This document shows, piece after piece, positions 14,224 through 22,905 of a DNA stretch of 27,308 nt. Where the stretch lies: contig DBRH01000030.1 in NCBI GenBank assembly GCA_002305955.1, positions 9,410 to 36,717 of the forward strand. Direction: 5' to 3'. This DNA is from Kosmotogaceae bacterium UBA1373 (GTDB taxonomy: Bacteria > Thermotogota > Thermotogae > Petrotogales > Kosmotogaceae). The position numbers were made by a program, and so were the translations under genes. The notes under the pieces were generated by a model. It made no database searches. It was not told the origin of the DNA and saw only the letters and a program-made list of their open reading frames with translations. Each line of letters starts with the position of its first letter. Positions within the stretch are counted from its first letter, which is position 1.

Positions 14224-15718
14224 TGTCGGTTACCTCCCTCTCGTTGTCTATGTAATCCAGTATCTTCTGGATCTGATCGTACGGTGTCGAAGTTCCACTT
14301 ATCAAACCGGTCCTCCCCAGCTCTCCCTGCGGGAGATCCCCGGTGGTTTGGACGTGTATCGCTCTCTTTCCAAGTCTTCCGACTATGTCTAGAAGCTTTT
14401 TGGTGTTGGAGCTGTTTTTCCCGCCAACCACAATTACTGTATCGGCCTCGCAGGCCAGCCTTCTGGCTTCCGATTCGCGCTCGACGGTGATTCTACAGAT
14501 CGTGTTGTGTATCTCCACGCGATCTCCAAGTTCCTCTTCTAGGAAAGATGAGAAATCTTTGAAGTCGTCGGTGCTCATCGTAGTTTGGGAGACGACAGCG
14601 ATTCGCTCGATCGCTTTCAATCTATCGACGACGGAGCTGTAGTCTTCCCCCGGCTCCACTATGAGGTACCGCTCGAGTCTTCCCGAAAGAGCGGTGACCT
14701 CCGGGTGGTTTCTCTTCCCAAATACAACAACGAAACTTCCCCGGGCTTGAAGATCAACCGCAAGGCTAAATACATTGTACACTATAGGACATGTAAGATC
14801 TATCACCCCGGTAAAAACCTCGCGTAATCTCTTCTCCGATCCCGGGTCGATACCATGCGCTCTTATGATGGCTATACCATCCACACGGTCGTAGCTGGAG
14901 ATATCCTCGATTATTTCCAGGCCGAGGTCTTTCAGATTTTTCATGACGGCTTCGTTATGTACGATCTCGCCGGTCGCGAAAACGCTTTTTCCGCTTTTGA
15001 GAATCTTTATGGCTTCATTCACGGCCCGGTCAACGCCGTAGCAGAATCCCACGGACTTCGAGAGCAACACTCTCTGTCTTTTTCTTGCCATAGCCGCCAC
15101 TTTTTCCACGACTTCGGAGATACTCAAACCGGTCGTGTCGAGTCGAATTGCATCTTTTGCTGGTTTTAAGGGAGCCAGTTCTCTGGAAGAATCGTTTAGG
15201 TCCCTGGCTTTCATTTCCCGGAGAACCGATTCGTAATCTACCTCCTTTAACGAGGCTATGAGCTCGGCGTATCGCCTCCGAGCCCTCTCCTCGATCGAGG
15301 CCGTCAGGAAGATTTTCAGTTCGGCGTCGGGAAGGACTATGGTACCGATGTCTCTGCCCTCCATCACCACGTTTCCCTGCCTCGAGAGGCTTCTCTGTTG
15401 TTCGGTAAGATAAGCCCTCACGTAAGGGTACCGGGCGATGTTTGACGAGAGCATCGAAACTTCGCGCGTCCTTATCTCTTCTCCGAGAAATCTGCCGTCG
15501 AGAGTAATCCCGTTCTCCGAAAGAGAGAAGTAAGTATGGTTCATCAGTTCAACCATGGGGCTTTCATCGGAAAACTCTATTTTGAGACTATGAGCTTTCA
15601 GCGCTAGAGCCCTGTACATAGCTCCGGTGTCTATATAGACGAAGTTCAAATCTCGTGCAACAAGTTTCGCTACGGTGGACTTCCCGGAACCGGCAGGTCC
15701 GTCGATAGCGATTCTCAC
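14195..15718 (-). CDS. cmk-ispH: fused cytidylate kinase and HMBPP reductase (Cmk-IspH)
   Basis: One 507-residue frame carries two enzymes. Residues 1-212 are cytidylate kinase: P-loop GPAGSGKST, DTGAMYRA, EGRDIGT (120-126), lid ERARRRY. It phosphorylates CMP and dCMP. Residues 216-490 are IspH (LytB), the 4Fe-4S enzyme that reduces HMBPP to IPP and DMAPP in the last step of the MEP pathway. Its three cluster cysteines are Cys226 (GFCYGV), Cys310 (DLTCP) and Cys408 (NTICRIT); the substrate residues IVHN, AHG, SQTTMS, SSNT and GTSTP are all present. No stop or ribosome site separates the halves, so a true fusion is likely. Start GTG 15718 overlaps the aspS stop (GTGA). Both halves appear active. 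Confidence 0.93.
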   Translation of the reverse strand: MRIAIDGPAGSGKSTVAKLVARDLNFVYIDTGAMYRALALKAHSLKIEFSDESPMVELMNHTYFSLSENGITLDGRFLGEEIRTREVSMLSSNIARYPYVRAYLTEQQRSLSRQGNVVMEGRDIGTIVLPDAELKIFLTASIEERARRRYAELIASLKEVDYESVLREMKARDLNDSSRELAPLKPAKDAIRLDTTGLSISEVVEKVAAMARKRQRVLLSKSVGFCYGVDRAVNEAIKILKSGKSVFATGEIVHNEAVMKNLKDLGLEIIEDISSYDRVDGIAIIRAHGIDPGSEKRLREVFTGVIDLTCPIVYNVFSLAVDLQARGSFVVVFGKRNHPEVTALSGRLERYLIVEPGEDYSSVVDRLKAIERIAVVSQTTMSTDDFKDFSSFLEEELGDRVEIHNTICRITVERESEARRLACEADTVIVVGGKNSSNTKKLLDIVGRLGKRAIHVQTTGDLPQGELGRTGLISGTSTPYDQIQKILDYIDNEREVTDNGRETGTAR

Positions 15719-17487
15719 TCCCGATCGCCCGAATCTTTCAGCTGAAGTTTCAGAAGATCCAATTGCTTTTGGGAGACTTCCGAGGGGGCCGAAGTCATAA
15801 GATCGGCTCCACTGGCAACCTTTGGAAAGGCTATTACATCTCTAATCGATGGAGCCCCGACTATGATCGCGACTATTCTGTCCAGCCCAGGGGCGATTCC
15901 GGCATGTGGTGGAGGACCGTACTGGAAGGCCTCCAGAAGGTAGCCGAACTTCTCCATTGCCTCTTCTCTGGAGAGACCTATGAGGTCGAAAACTCTGCTT
16001 TGTATATCCTGACGGTGTATTCTGACCGAACCGCTGGCGATTTCGTAACCGTTTAGAACCAGATCGTAAGCTCTGGATCTGACTTTCAGAGGCTGTGTAT
16101 CTGCAAATTCCTCAAGATCGTCGAGATCCGGCATGGTGAAGGGATGGTGCTCGGCTTCAATCCTTCCCTCTTCTTTATTGAAAGAGAACATCGGGAATTC
16201 CGTCACCCAAAGGAAATCGAAACCTTCGGCCTTGAGGTTTTCCTCTTTCACTATCCTTATTCTTAATTGACCGAGAGCCCTGGAAAGCGGAAGACTTTCA
16301 CCTATGCTGAGGAGTATCAAATCGCCCACCCTGGCGCCGAAGAATTCGACTACCTTCTCAACTTCTCTCTGACAGTGTTTGATTATGGAGGATTTAATGG
16401 AGTCGCTTTCGACTTTGATCCACATCAAACCGCCGAGCCCCAGCTCTTTGGATTGTTGTGTGAAATCGTCGATTCTCTTTCTGGAGAACTTCCCTGCCAG
16501 TCCTCTGGCCATGAAACCTTTGACCTTCATTCCATGACCCAGCGCGTCGCTTATGAGTGAAAAGGAAGTGCCGTCGAACTGTGGTGAGAGATCTCTTATC
16601 TCCATTGCGTATCTCGTGTCGGGTTTATCGCTCCCATACAGATCCATTACTTCTCTGTAGGTAAATCTCTTGAAAGGTGTCTCAAGATCTACGCCAACGG
16701 CCTCCTTGAAAGCGTGCTTCATCAATCCTTCCGTCGTCGAGAAGACATCCTCCTCGGTCGCGAAGGACATCTCTATGTCTATCTGGGTGAATTCAGGCTG
16801 CCTATCGGCCCTGAAATCCTCGTCCCTGAAACACTTGGCTATCTGGTAGTATTTATCGAGTCCCGCCACCATGAGCAGTTGTTTGAAGATCTGCGGGGAT
16901 TGGGGAAGCGCGTAGAATTTGCCAGGCTTCAATCTCGAAGGAACGAGAAAGTCTCTCGCGCCTTCGGGTGTGGATTTTCCCAGCGCGGGCGTCTCGACAT
17001 CTATAAAACCATTCCCGTTAAGGTATGATCTGACGGCCTGAACGAACCTGTGCCTGGTTATTATGTTGTTTTGCATCGCAGAGCGTCTGAGATCGAGATA
17101 CCGGTACCTCAGGTGCATCTCTTCGGAAGATTCTTCGTCTATATTTATATATATTGGTGGTATAGCCGATTCAGAGAGAATTTCCAGTTCGTCGGCGACG
17201 ATCTCTATATCTCCGGTTGACATTCCCGGATTTCGCGCATCGCCGGGACGTTCTCTGACGGTCCCGGTTACAGAAACACAGTACTCGTTGCCAAGTTTCA
17301 GTGCTATTGAATATAGAGCTTCGTTCCGCGGATCGAAAACCACCTGGGTGAAACCGTATCTATCACGTAAAAGAACGAATTTTATTCCTCCGAGATCTCT
17401 TACTCGATCCACCCAGCCGTTTAACGTTACTACCGTTCCAGTGTTCGATATCCTCAATTCGCCGCAGGTATGAGTCCTCTTCTTCAA
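15715..17487 (-). CDS. aspS: aspartyl-tRNA synthetase
   Basis: This class II synthetase charges tRNA-Asp. It has an N-terminal OB fold that reads the anticodon, motif 2 in CFRDEDFRADRQPEFTQID, a bacterial GAD insertion in the middle, and motif 3 in APGLDRIVAII. The start is placed at TTG 17487, giving KKRTHTCGELR after the initiator Met, the usual AspRS N-terminus; the in-frame ATG at 17505 would put the strong ribosome site GGGGGAGG inside the gene. The length is about 590 residues. It is the first gene of the five-gene minus-strand operon. An asparaginyl-tRNA synthetase is also present (19423), so a strictly Asp-specific enzyme is plausible. Confidence 0.95.
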   Translation of the reverse strand: MKKRTHTCGELRISNTGTVVTLNGWVDRVRDLGGIKFVLLRDRYGFTQVVFDPRNEALYSIALKLGNEYCVSVTGTVRERPGDARNPGMSTGDIEIVADELEILSESAIPPIYINIDEESSEEMHLRYRYLDLRRSAMQNNIITRHRFVQAVRSYLNGNGFIDVETPALGKSTPEGARDFLVPSRLKPGKFYALPQSPQIFKQLLMVAGLDKYYQIAKCFRDEDFRADRQPEFTQIDIEMSFATEEDVFSTTEGLMKHAFKEAVGVDLETPFKRFTYREVMDLYGSDKPDTRYAMEIRDLSPQFDGTSFSLISDALGHGMKVKGFMARGLAGKFSRKRIDDFTQQSKELGLGGLMWIKVESDSIKSSIIKHCQREVEKVVEFFGARVGDLILLSIGESLPLSRALGQLRIRIVKEENLKAEGFDFLWVTEFPMFSFNKEEGRIEAEHHPFTMPDLDDLEEFADTQPLKVRSRAYDLVLNGYEIASGSVRIHRQDIQSRVFDLIGLSREEAMEKFGYLLEAFQYGPPPHAGIAPGLDRIVAIIVGAPSIRDVIAFPKVASGADLMTSAPSEVSQKQLDLLKLQLKDSGDRE

Positions 17488-17511
17488 GTACAACACCTCC
17501 CCCATTCATAA

Positions 17512-17559
17512 ATATTACCACGGGAGTTTATAGGATGGAATAATGATTTGTGGTAGAAT
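17512..17559. promoter_or_regulatory. compact divergent promoters for aspS and the Omp-alpha gene
   Basis: On the plus strand TGGTAGAAT (17551-17559) is an extended -10 for the Omp-alpha gene. On the minus strand TGGTAATAT (17520-17512) is an extended -10 for aspS. The two lie back to back, so TACCAC and GTGGTA form an inverted repeat 28 bases apart. Neither has a good -35, and any -35 regions must share the bases between them. Confidence 0.5.
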
Positions 17560-17593
17560 CAATTCGAATATTTCCTTCGGGGAGGTGTAGAAA

Positions 17594-19336
17594 TTGAAAA
17601 AGAGTCTTTTGCTTGCCTCACTGCTTATTTTCGGTCTGGTAGTCTCTTCAGTGGCGGCGCCCGTCAATTATGTCGATGTTGCTCAGAATCACTGGGCTTA
17701 CAATGCGGTTATCAACCTGACGAACCTCGGTATATTGAACGGTGTTCAGGGTGCCGACGGCAAACTGTACTTCAACGGTAATGACCCGCTGACCAGATAT
17801 CAGACAGCAGTAATGCTACAAAGAACCATAGACTATGTCGAATTGAATTTCGCCAAACAGGGTACTATCCCGCAGTCCAGCGTATCAGACGCCGGTCTAA
17901 GATCGCGGCTGGAAGCTCTCGAACTGTCTTTGACGGATGCCAGCGGAAAGTTGATCGATACGCTCGATTTGCAGCTGAGATTGACAGCCCTCGAAAACAG
18001 GGTGAACTCCGTAGGCGTCGGAACGACCGGAACCACAGTGACACAGAGCACGATCGATTCGCTCAGAAACCAGATAATGAAGTTCGTGGAGGATCTGTCG
18101 CTGACTACAAAGAAGATCGACACGCTCGCCTTAGACGTTCAGAACATGCAAAACAGCATGGCCAACCTTTCGGTTATGGATGCTAAGGTCAACGACGCCG
18201 TCAGAAGGGTTGATACTCTGAGCAGTAGTTTGAGCGCCATTCAAATGAGTTTCTCAACGCACGACAGAGCCATATCGAACCTGGAAACCAGCGTTCAGAC
18301 TATCTCGACTGAAGTGAACGAATTCGATGCCAAGATAAGCACTCTGACGAACAGAGCCTCTACAAACGCCATGGAGATAGCATCTATCAAAGATACCATC
18401 AACACCATGTCTGGGAACACGTCTTCCATCAGGGATCTTCAAAACGCTATTAATTCTCTGGAAACACAGATAGCGAACATCAAGCTCCCTGCCGACGCAA
18501 CCAAGAAACTCGACGATCTATCTGCAAGGGTCAATACGATCGCATCGGAATACGTCAAAGTCGGTGATACTCAGAACTTCGTCACCAAGACCGATCTGAA
18601 GGCCAACCTGAACCTCTACGCCGGAATCGACGAACTGGCGAAGGTAAAGGAAGACAGCGCGTCGCTGGCCAACAGTCTTGCGGCTTTGAGAGGCGATTTC
18701 AATTCGGAAACGGGTATCATCAAGAGCGATATCGGCAATTTGCAGAGAAGCTTGAACGCAGTCAACGAGATAGTGGCCGTACATGAAAACGACCTCTCTT
18801 CGCTGAAGAATTCGTTGAGTCTTGTAACCTCTCTCAGAACAGATCTCACGGCATTGAACAGCAAGTTCAACGCCCTCACCGATCAGCAGGCTATGAATCT
18901 TTCAGCCACTCAAGCGAATATTGCCGATCTTGAGAAGAGGATGAACGAAGCCCATAACCTGCTCAAAGTTTCGATTGATGCCAGCCTTTCGAAGATCGCG
19001 CTGAGCATGGATACTGTCAACACTCAACTCGGTAAGAACGAGAACGATATCAAGACGCTGAAAACCAGGACCGATACGCTCGAGTCAAGGTTGAACGCAA
19101 CCGTCACTAATCTCGACAGATATCTCAAAACCAGCGACCTCGAAACCCAGCCCGTCATAACCAACCTCTCGGACAGGGTCGCGGAAATAAACAAGACAAC
19201 GGTCGACGCCGCCAGCAAGTCCGACGTGGAGACTCTGCAGAAGAAGCTGCAACCCTGGTTGATCTTCTCGGTTATCAGTGGACTCGCGGGACTTGGAGTG
19301 GCCATCTACGTGTTGATCGCCGGACCGATATCTTGA
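17594..19336 (+). CDS. Omp-alpha-like SLH and coiled-coil envelope protein
   Basis: This 580-residue protein has the layout of Thermotoga Omp-alpha, the rod that spaces and ties the outer membrane (toga) to the cell wall. Residues 1-21 are a signal peptide. Residues 26-84 form one SLH domain (YVDVAQNHWAY, LTNLGILNG, PLTRYQTAVMLQR) that should bind the cell wall. From about 100 to 545 the sequence is heptad-patterned, Ser/Thr/Asn/Leu-rich and Cys-free, a long coiled coil. Residues 553-578 form one hydrophobic segment that would anchor in the outer membrane. Omp-alpha of T. maritima is, as I recall, near 400 residues, so this rod is longer. TTG 17594 follows GGGGAGG. It is transcribed alone and ends at a strong terminator. 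Confidence 0.85.
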   Translation: MKKSLLLASLLIFGLVVSSVAAPVNYVDVAQNHWAYNAVINLTNLGILNGVQGADGKLYFNGNDPLTRYQTAVMLQRTIDYVELNFAKQGTIPQSSVSDAGLRSRLEALELSLTDASGKLIDTLDLQLRLTALENRVNSVGVGTTGTTVTQSTIDSLRNQIMKFVEDLSLTTKKIDTLALDVQNMQNSMANLSVMDAKVNDAVRRVDTLSSSLSAIQMSFSTHDRAISNLETSVQTISTEVNEFDAKISTLTNRASTNAMEIASIKDTINTMSGNTSSIRDLQNAINSLETQIANIKLPADATKKLDDLSARVNTIASEYVKVGDTQNFVTKTDLKANLNLYAGIDELAKVKEDSASLANSLAALRGDFNSETGIIKSDIGNLQRSLNAVNEIVAVHENDLSSLKNSLSLVTSLRTDLTALNSKFNALTDQQAMNLSATQANIADLEKRMNEAHNLLKVSIDASLSKIALSMDTVNTQLGKNENDIKTLKTRTDTLESRLNATVTNLDRYLKTSDLETQPVITNLSDRVAEINKTTVDAASKSDVETLQKKLQPWLIFSVISGLAGLGVAIYVLIAGPIS

Positions 19337-19352
19337 TGTCATAGTTACTGAT

Positions 19353-19382
19353 AAAAAACCCGGGGCCTGACCCGGGTTTTTT
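19353..19382 (+). terminator. rho-independent terminator of the Omp-alpha gene
   Basis: AAAAAACCCGGG (19353-19364) and CCCGGGTTTTTT (19371-19382) form a strong hairpin with the loop GCCTGA and a six-T tail. The T-run abuts the asnS promoter. Confidence 0.92.
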
Positions 19383-19390
19383 GTTATAAT
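19382..19390 (+). promoter_or_regulatory. asnS promoter, extended -10
   Basis: TGTTATAAT contains a perfect TATAAT (19385-19390) with the TG of an extended -10. A -35 would fall inside the terminator hairpin and none fits. The start would be near 19397, 26 bases before the asnS ATG. Confidence 0.6.
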
Positions 19391-19422
19391 TGAAGCTGAA
19401 AAGTTCCCCCTGGAGGTGTTCC

Positions 19423-20721
19423 ATGAAAGTCGTAGATATTTCGGACTTGAGAAGTCATACTGGAGAAGAAGTCACGGTACGGGGCTGGTTGAGACGAAAG
19501 AGATCCAGTGGAAAGATCCAGTTTCTCTTTTTGAGGGACGGTAGCGGTTTTGTACAGGCGATCGCGGAGAGATCATCGGTTTCCGACGGCGTTTTTCAGA
19601 ACGCCAACAACTTGAAAATGGAGTCCAGCGTCGTAGTGAAGGGTGTCGTTAAGGCTGAAGAAAGGGCGCCGGGAGGGGTTGAGCTCCTCGTTACGGACAT
19701 AGAGGTGGTACAGATACCCGAAAAAGACTTCCCGATCAATAAACCGGATCACTCGATAGATTTTCTGATGGACAACAGGCATCTGTGGCTCAGAACTCAG
19801 AGACAGACACATATACTGAAGATCAGACACGAGATAATAAAGGCCGTCAGGGAGTTCTACAACGACCGCGATTTCGTCCTGGTGGATACACCGATCTTCA
19901 CCGGATCGATCGGCGAAAGCGCCGGCAATACCTTCGAGATAGATTACTTCGATTACGGCAAAGCGTACCTGGCCCAGACCGGTCAGCTCTATCTCGAGGC
20001 GGCGGCGATGGCGCTGGGAAAGGTTTACAACCTGGGTCCGACTTTCAGGGCCGAAAAGTCTAAAACGCGACGTCACCTCATAGAGTTCTGGATGAACGAG
20101 GCCGAGGTTGCCTACTACAAACACGAAGATAACATAAAGTTACAGGAAGATCTTGTCTCATACGTTGTGCAGAAGACCCTTGAAAGGGCCGGCGACAATC
20201 TTCTGGCGATCGGAAGAGATATCGGCAAACTCAAAAAGATAGAAGCCCCCTTCCCGAGAATGACTTACGACGAGGCCGTCAGGCTTCTTCAGAAGAAGGG
20301 TTTCACGATAGCCTGGGGAGATGACATAGGCGCCGACGAAGAGACGGCCGTCGCGAGCGAGTTCGATAAGCCCGTCGTTGTCGAGAAGTATCCAAAAATG
20401 ATGAAGGCTTTCTATATGCAACCAGATCCCGAAAGACCGGAAGTCGTTTTCTGCGATGATATGCTGGCTCCGGAGGGTTACGGTGAGATAATAGGCGCTT
20501 CCGAGAGGATACACGAGCGTGAGCTTCTGATCGAGAGAATAAAGGAGTACGGTCTGGACGTCTCATCATACGATTGGTATCTGGAGCTTAGAGACTACGG
20601 AACGGTTCCCCACAGCGGTTTCGGCATGGGAATCGAACGTGTTGTAGCCTGGATCGCAGGTCTGGAACATATAAGAGAGGCTATACCCTTTGCAAGGACT
20701 CTGTACAGGATCCATCCCTAG
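19423..20721 (+). CDS. asnS: asparaginyl-tRNA synthetase
   Basis: This 432-residue class IIb synthetase charges tRNA-Asn directly. It has an N-terminal OB fold (GWLRRKRSSGKIQFLFLRDG), the catalytic block AYLAQTGQLYLEAAAMAL, motif 2 in TFRAEKSKTRRHLIEFWM and motif 3 in GFGMGIERVVAWI. The length and blocks fit AsnRS and not archaeal-type AspRS: motif 2 reads AEKSKTRRHL, and the DED/DRQPEF pattern of bacterial AspRS is missing. ATG 19423 follows GGAGGTG. The stop TAG overlaps the ribosome site of ruvB. With this enzyme the cell does not depend only on amidation of Asp-tRNA-Asn. Confidence 0.94.
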   Translation: MKVVDISDLRSHTGEEVTVRGWLRRKRSSGKIQFLFLRDGSGFVQAIAERSSVSDGVFQNANNLKMESSVVVKGVVKAEERAPGGVELLVTDIEVVQIPEKDFPINKPDHSIDFLMDNRHLWLRTQRQTHILKIRHEIIKAVREFYNDRDFVLVDTPIFTGSIGESAGNTFEIDYFDYGKAYLAQTGQLYLEAAAMALGKVYNLGPTFRAEKSKTRRHLIEFWMNEAEVAYYKHEDNIKLQEDLVSYVVQKTLERAGDNLLAIGRDIGKLKKIEAPFPRMTYDEAVRLLQKKGFTIAWGDDIGADEETAVASEFDKPVVVEKYPKMMKAFYMQPDPERPEVVFCDDMLAPEGYGEIIGASERIHERELLIERIKEYGLDVSSYDWYLELRDYGTVPHSGFGMGIERVVAWIAGLEHIREAIPFARTLYRIHP

Positions 20722-20730
20722 GAGGTCTCC

Positions 20731-21777
20731 ATGGGGGAAGAGAGGTTTTTAACACCCGGTGAGGTACAGGAAGACAGTACCGGCAAAAGTCTGCGCCCGA
20801 AAACTCTCAGCGAGTATATCGGTCAACCTCACATAAGGAAAAGGCTGGGCATCTCCATAGAAGCGGCCAAAGTCAGAGGAGAAGCTCTGGATCACGTATT
20901 GCTTGCCGGGCCGCCAGGTCTGGGAAAGACCACCATGGCTCATATAATATCTAACGAACTAGGAGCCAACATTTACGTCACATCGGGACCGGTGATAGAA
21001 AAACAGGGAGATCTTGCGGCTATCCTCACAGGTCTGGATAGGAACGATGTAATCTTCATAGATGAGATCCACAGGTTGAACCGCAGCGTCGAAGAGATAC
21101 TCTATTCTGCGATGGAGGACTACCAGCTGGATATAATGATCGGTAAAGGCCCAAGCGCTCGCTCGATAAGACTGGATCTAAACCCCTTCACTCTCGTAGG
21201 TGCAACCACCAGATCGGGTTTCATTGGTGCGCCTTTGAGAAACAGGTTTGGCATGATCATGGAGATGGAGTTCTATTCGGAAATGGATCTCAAGCAGATA
21301 ATCCAGCGTTCCGCCGGTCTTCTGGATACATCGATAACCGAAGAAGCCGCACTGCTCCTGGCGCGACGGTCGAGAGGAACTCCGAGAATCGCCAATCGCC
21401 TCCTAAGAAGGGTTAGAGATGTAGTGACCATTGAGGGAGGCCGCGAAATAACGATAGACACTGTACAATCGGCGATGACGTTGATGTCTATCGACGAAGA
21501 CGGACTTGATGCCATGGACAAAAAGATACTGACGGTGCTCATTGAGAACTACCACGGCGGACCTGCCGGTTTGAAAGCGATCGCCGCTTCGGTAGGTATC
21601 GAGCCGGAAACGATAAGCGAAGTTTACGAGCCGTTTCTGCTGCAAACCGGTTTTCTGGTAAGAACGAATAGAGGTAGAATGGTTACCGACAAGGCCTACA
21701 GACATCTCGGCAGAACCGAAGAGGGTGGCTCCGGTTTACTCTGGAATTTCGATACTGGAAATCAAGACGAGGTTTGA
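20731..21777 (+). CDS. ruvB: Holliday junction branch-migration ATPase RuvB
   Basis: RuvB is the hexameric AAA+ motor that, with RuvA, moves Holliday junctions during recombinational repair. The 348-residue sequence has Walker A GPPGLGKTT (60-68), Walker B FIDEIH, sensor-1 GATTRSG, an arginine finger region APLRNRFG, and a C-terminal winged helix (ENYHGGPAGLKAIA). ATG 20731 has GGAGG five bases upstream. No ruvA or ruvC is present in the window. It is followed after one base by the yggT start. Confidence 0.97.
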   Translation: MGEERFLTPGEVQEDSTGKSLRPKTLSEYIGQPHIRKRLGISIEAAKVRGEALDHVLLAGPPGLGKTTMAHIISNELGANIYVTSGPVIEKQGDLAAILTGLDRNDVIFIDEIHRLNRSVEEILYSAMEDYQLDIMIGKGPSARSIRLDLNPFTLVGATTRSGFIGAPLRNRFGMIMEMEFYSEMDLKQIIQRSAGLLDTSITEEAALLLARRSRGTPRIANRLLRRVRDVVTIEGGREITIDTVQSAMTLMSIDEDGLDAMDKKILTVLIENYHGGPAGLKAIAASVGIEPETISEVYEPFLLQTGFLVRTNRGRMVTDKAYRHLGRTEEGGSGLLWNFDTGNQDEV

Positions 21778-21778
21778 A

Positions 21779-22081
21779 GTGTTTCTCCTTTCGAATTTTC
21801 TGTATTCGATCGCCGTTGTGGCCAGGTTATTTTTGCAATTCGAAGTGCTGTCGATAATAGTATTCACTCTGTTAGGGCTTTTCAATCCGTACATGATCCC
21901 CGGTGTAAAGAGTTTTTTTGGAAAGATGTCCAGACTCACTATGGGCCCGGTGCAAAGGTTGTGCCCTTTCTTGAAAGGTGATGCACTTGATTTCACGCCA
22001 GTCGTGACGGTGCTGGCAATAGTTTTCATAGATTTTTTCCTGGTTTCTTCTCTTTTTGATCTGGCGCAAAATCTGAGGTGA
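21779..22081 (+). CDS. YggT family inner-membrane protein
   Basis: This is a 100-residue membrane protein. It has a first hydrophobic hairpin (about residues 5-37), the conserved FNPYMIPG block, a basic loop, and a second hydrophobic segment led by DFTPVVTVLAIVF, which matches the (D)(F/L)(S/T)P signature of the YggT family. The family's function is poorly defined; links to osmotic tolerance and cell division or chloroplast membrane organisation have been reported. GTG 21779 lies directly after the ruvB stop with GAGG six bases before it; a longer in-frame start at 21725 would overlap ruvB without a ribosome site. Confidence 0.8.
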   Translation: MFLLSNFLYSIAVVARLFLQFEVLSIIVFTLLGLFNPYMIPGVKSFFGKMSRLTMGPVQRLCPFLKGDALDFTPVVTVLAIVFIDFFLVSSLFDLAQNLR

Positions 22082-22086
22082 GTCAA

Positions 22087-22905
22087 TTGAAGGCCGCTGT
22101 TTTTTGTAACAGAACCAGAATTGCGTCCGCTACATTAGACCTTTTGACACGGGAGATAGAGTCCCACGGCCTTGGGGTTTATCATTGCATGGATGGCAGT
22201 TCCTGCCAGGTTGAGGACGCCACCGTCATAATCACTTTCGGTGGAGACGGTACCGTTCTTAAGGCTGTTCCAACGGCCTATACCAGAAATTTACCCATCA
22301 TGAGCTTCAGGGTTGGCAGTGTGGGATTCCTAGCTTCCTTCGAAATCAACATGCTTCATGCGATTCTGGACCTCTTTCTCCAGAACGCACTGCAATCAAG
22401 TGAGAGGACATTGATGAAAATTACCTTTAAAGACGAGGTCTATTACTCGTTGAATGATTTTGTCATAGAACGATCTTCTCCCAGCAGGACAGTAACATTT
22501 ACCGTATCGATAGACGGACAGAGTAGCTATCCCATCGTTGGAGACGGGATAATTTTCTCGACCAACACCGGTTCGACTGCGTATTCGATGGCTGCCGGAG
22601 GCGCGCTGGTGGATCCCGAGGCCCTTTGTTTCCAGATAACACCGATCTGTCCACATAACCCTTTCGTGGGCTCTCTCGTTCTCTCCTCCTTCAGGAAAAT
22701 CAGGCTCGAAGTTACGCAGGATAAGGGATTTCCACTGGAAGCCTACGTAGATGGCATTTTCAGCGATCGGCTGTCTAAAGGCGACGTGGTGGAAGTCCAG
22801 ATGTCCAAAAAGAAGATCAGGCTACTCCGTGAAGGGAACCTGGATTTCGTGGCGCTGCTGAAAAAGAAACTGGCTTTCGGGGGAAGGTTGAAAGATGATA
22901 TCTAA
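22087..22905 (+). CDS. nadK: NAD kinase
   Basis: NAD kinase makes NADP from NAD and ATP or polyphosphate. The 272-residue frame has the GGDGT motif at residues 52-56, the SLNDFVIER block (NE/ND motif) and STNTGSTAYS in the second domain, all hallmarks of the family. TTG 22087 is preferred because GAGGTG lies six bases upstream; GTG 22078 overlaps the yggT stop but has no ribosome site. The 3' end overlaps phoU by 11 bases. The N-terminal domain is short, as in Thermotoga-type enzymes. Confidence 0.93.
   Translation: MKAAVFCNRTRIASATLDLLTREIESHGLGVYHCMDGSSCQVEDATVIITFGGDGTVLKAVPTAYTRNLPIMSFRVGSVGFLASFEINMLHAILDLFLQNALQSSERTLMKITFKDEVYYSLNDFVIERSSPSRTVTFTVSIDGQSSYPIVGDGIIFSTNTGSTAYSMAAGGALVDPEALCFQITPICPHNPFVGSLVLSSFRKIRLEVTQDKGFPLEAYVDGIFSDRLSKGDVVEVQMSKKKIRLLREGNLDFVALLKKKLAFGGRLKDDI

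Noticed and set aside
17488..17505. ATG start for aspS at 17505
   Set aside because: The strong ribosome site would lie inside the coding region, and the family N-terminus starts at the TTG at 17487.
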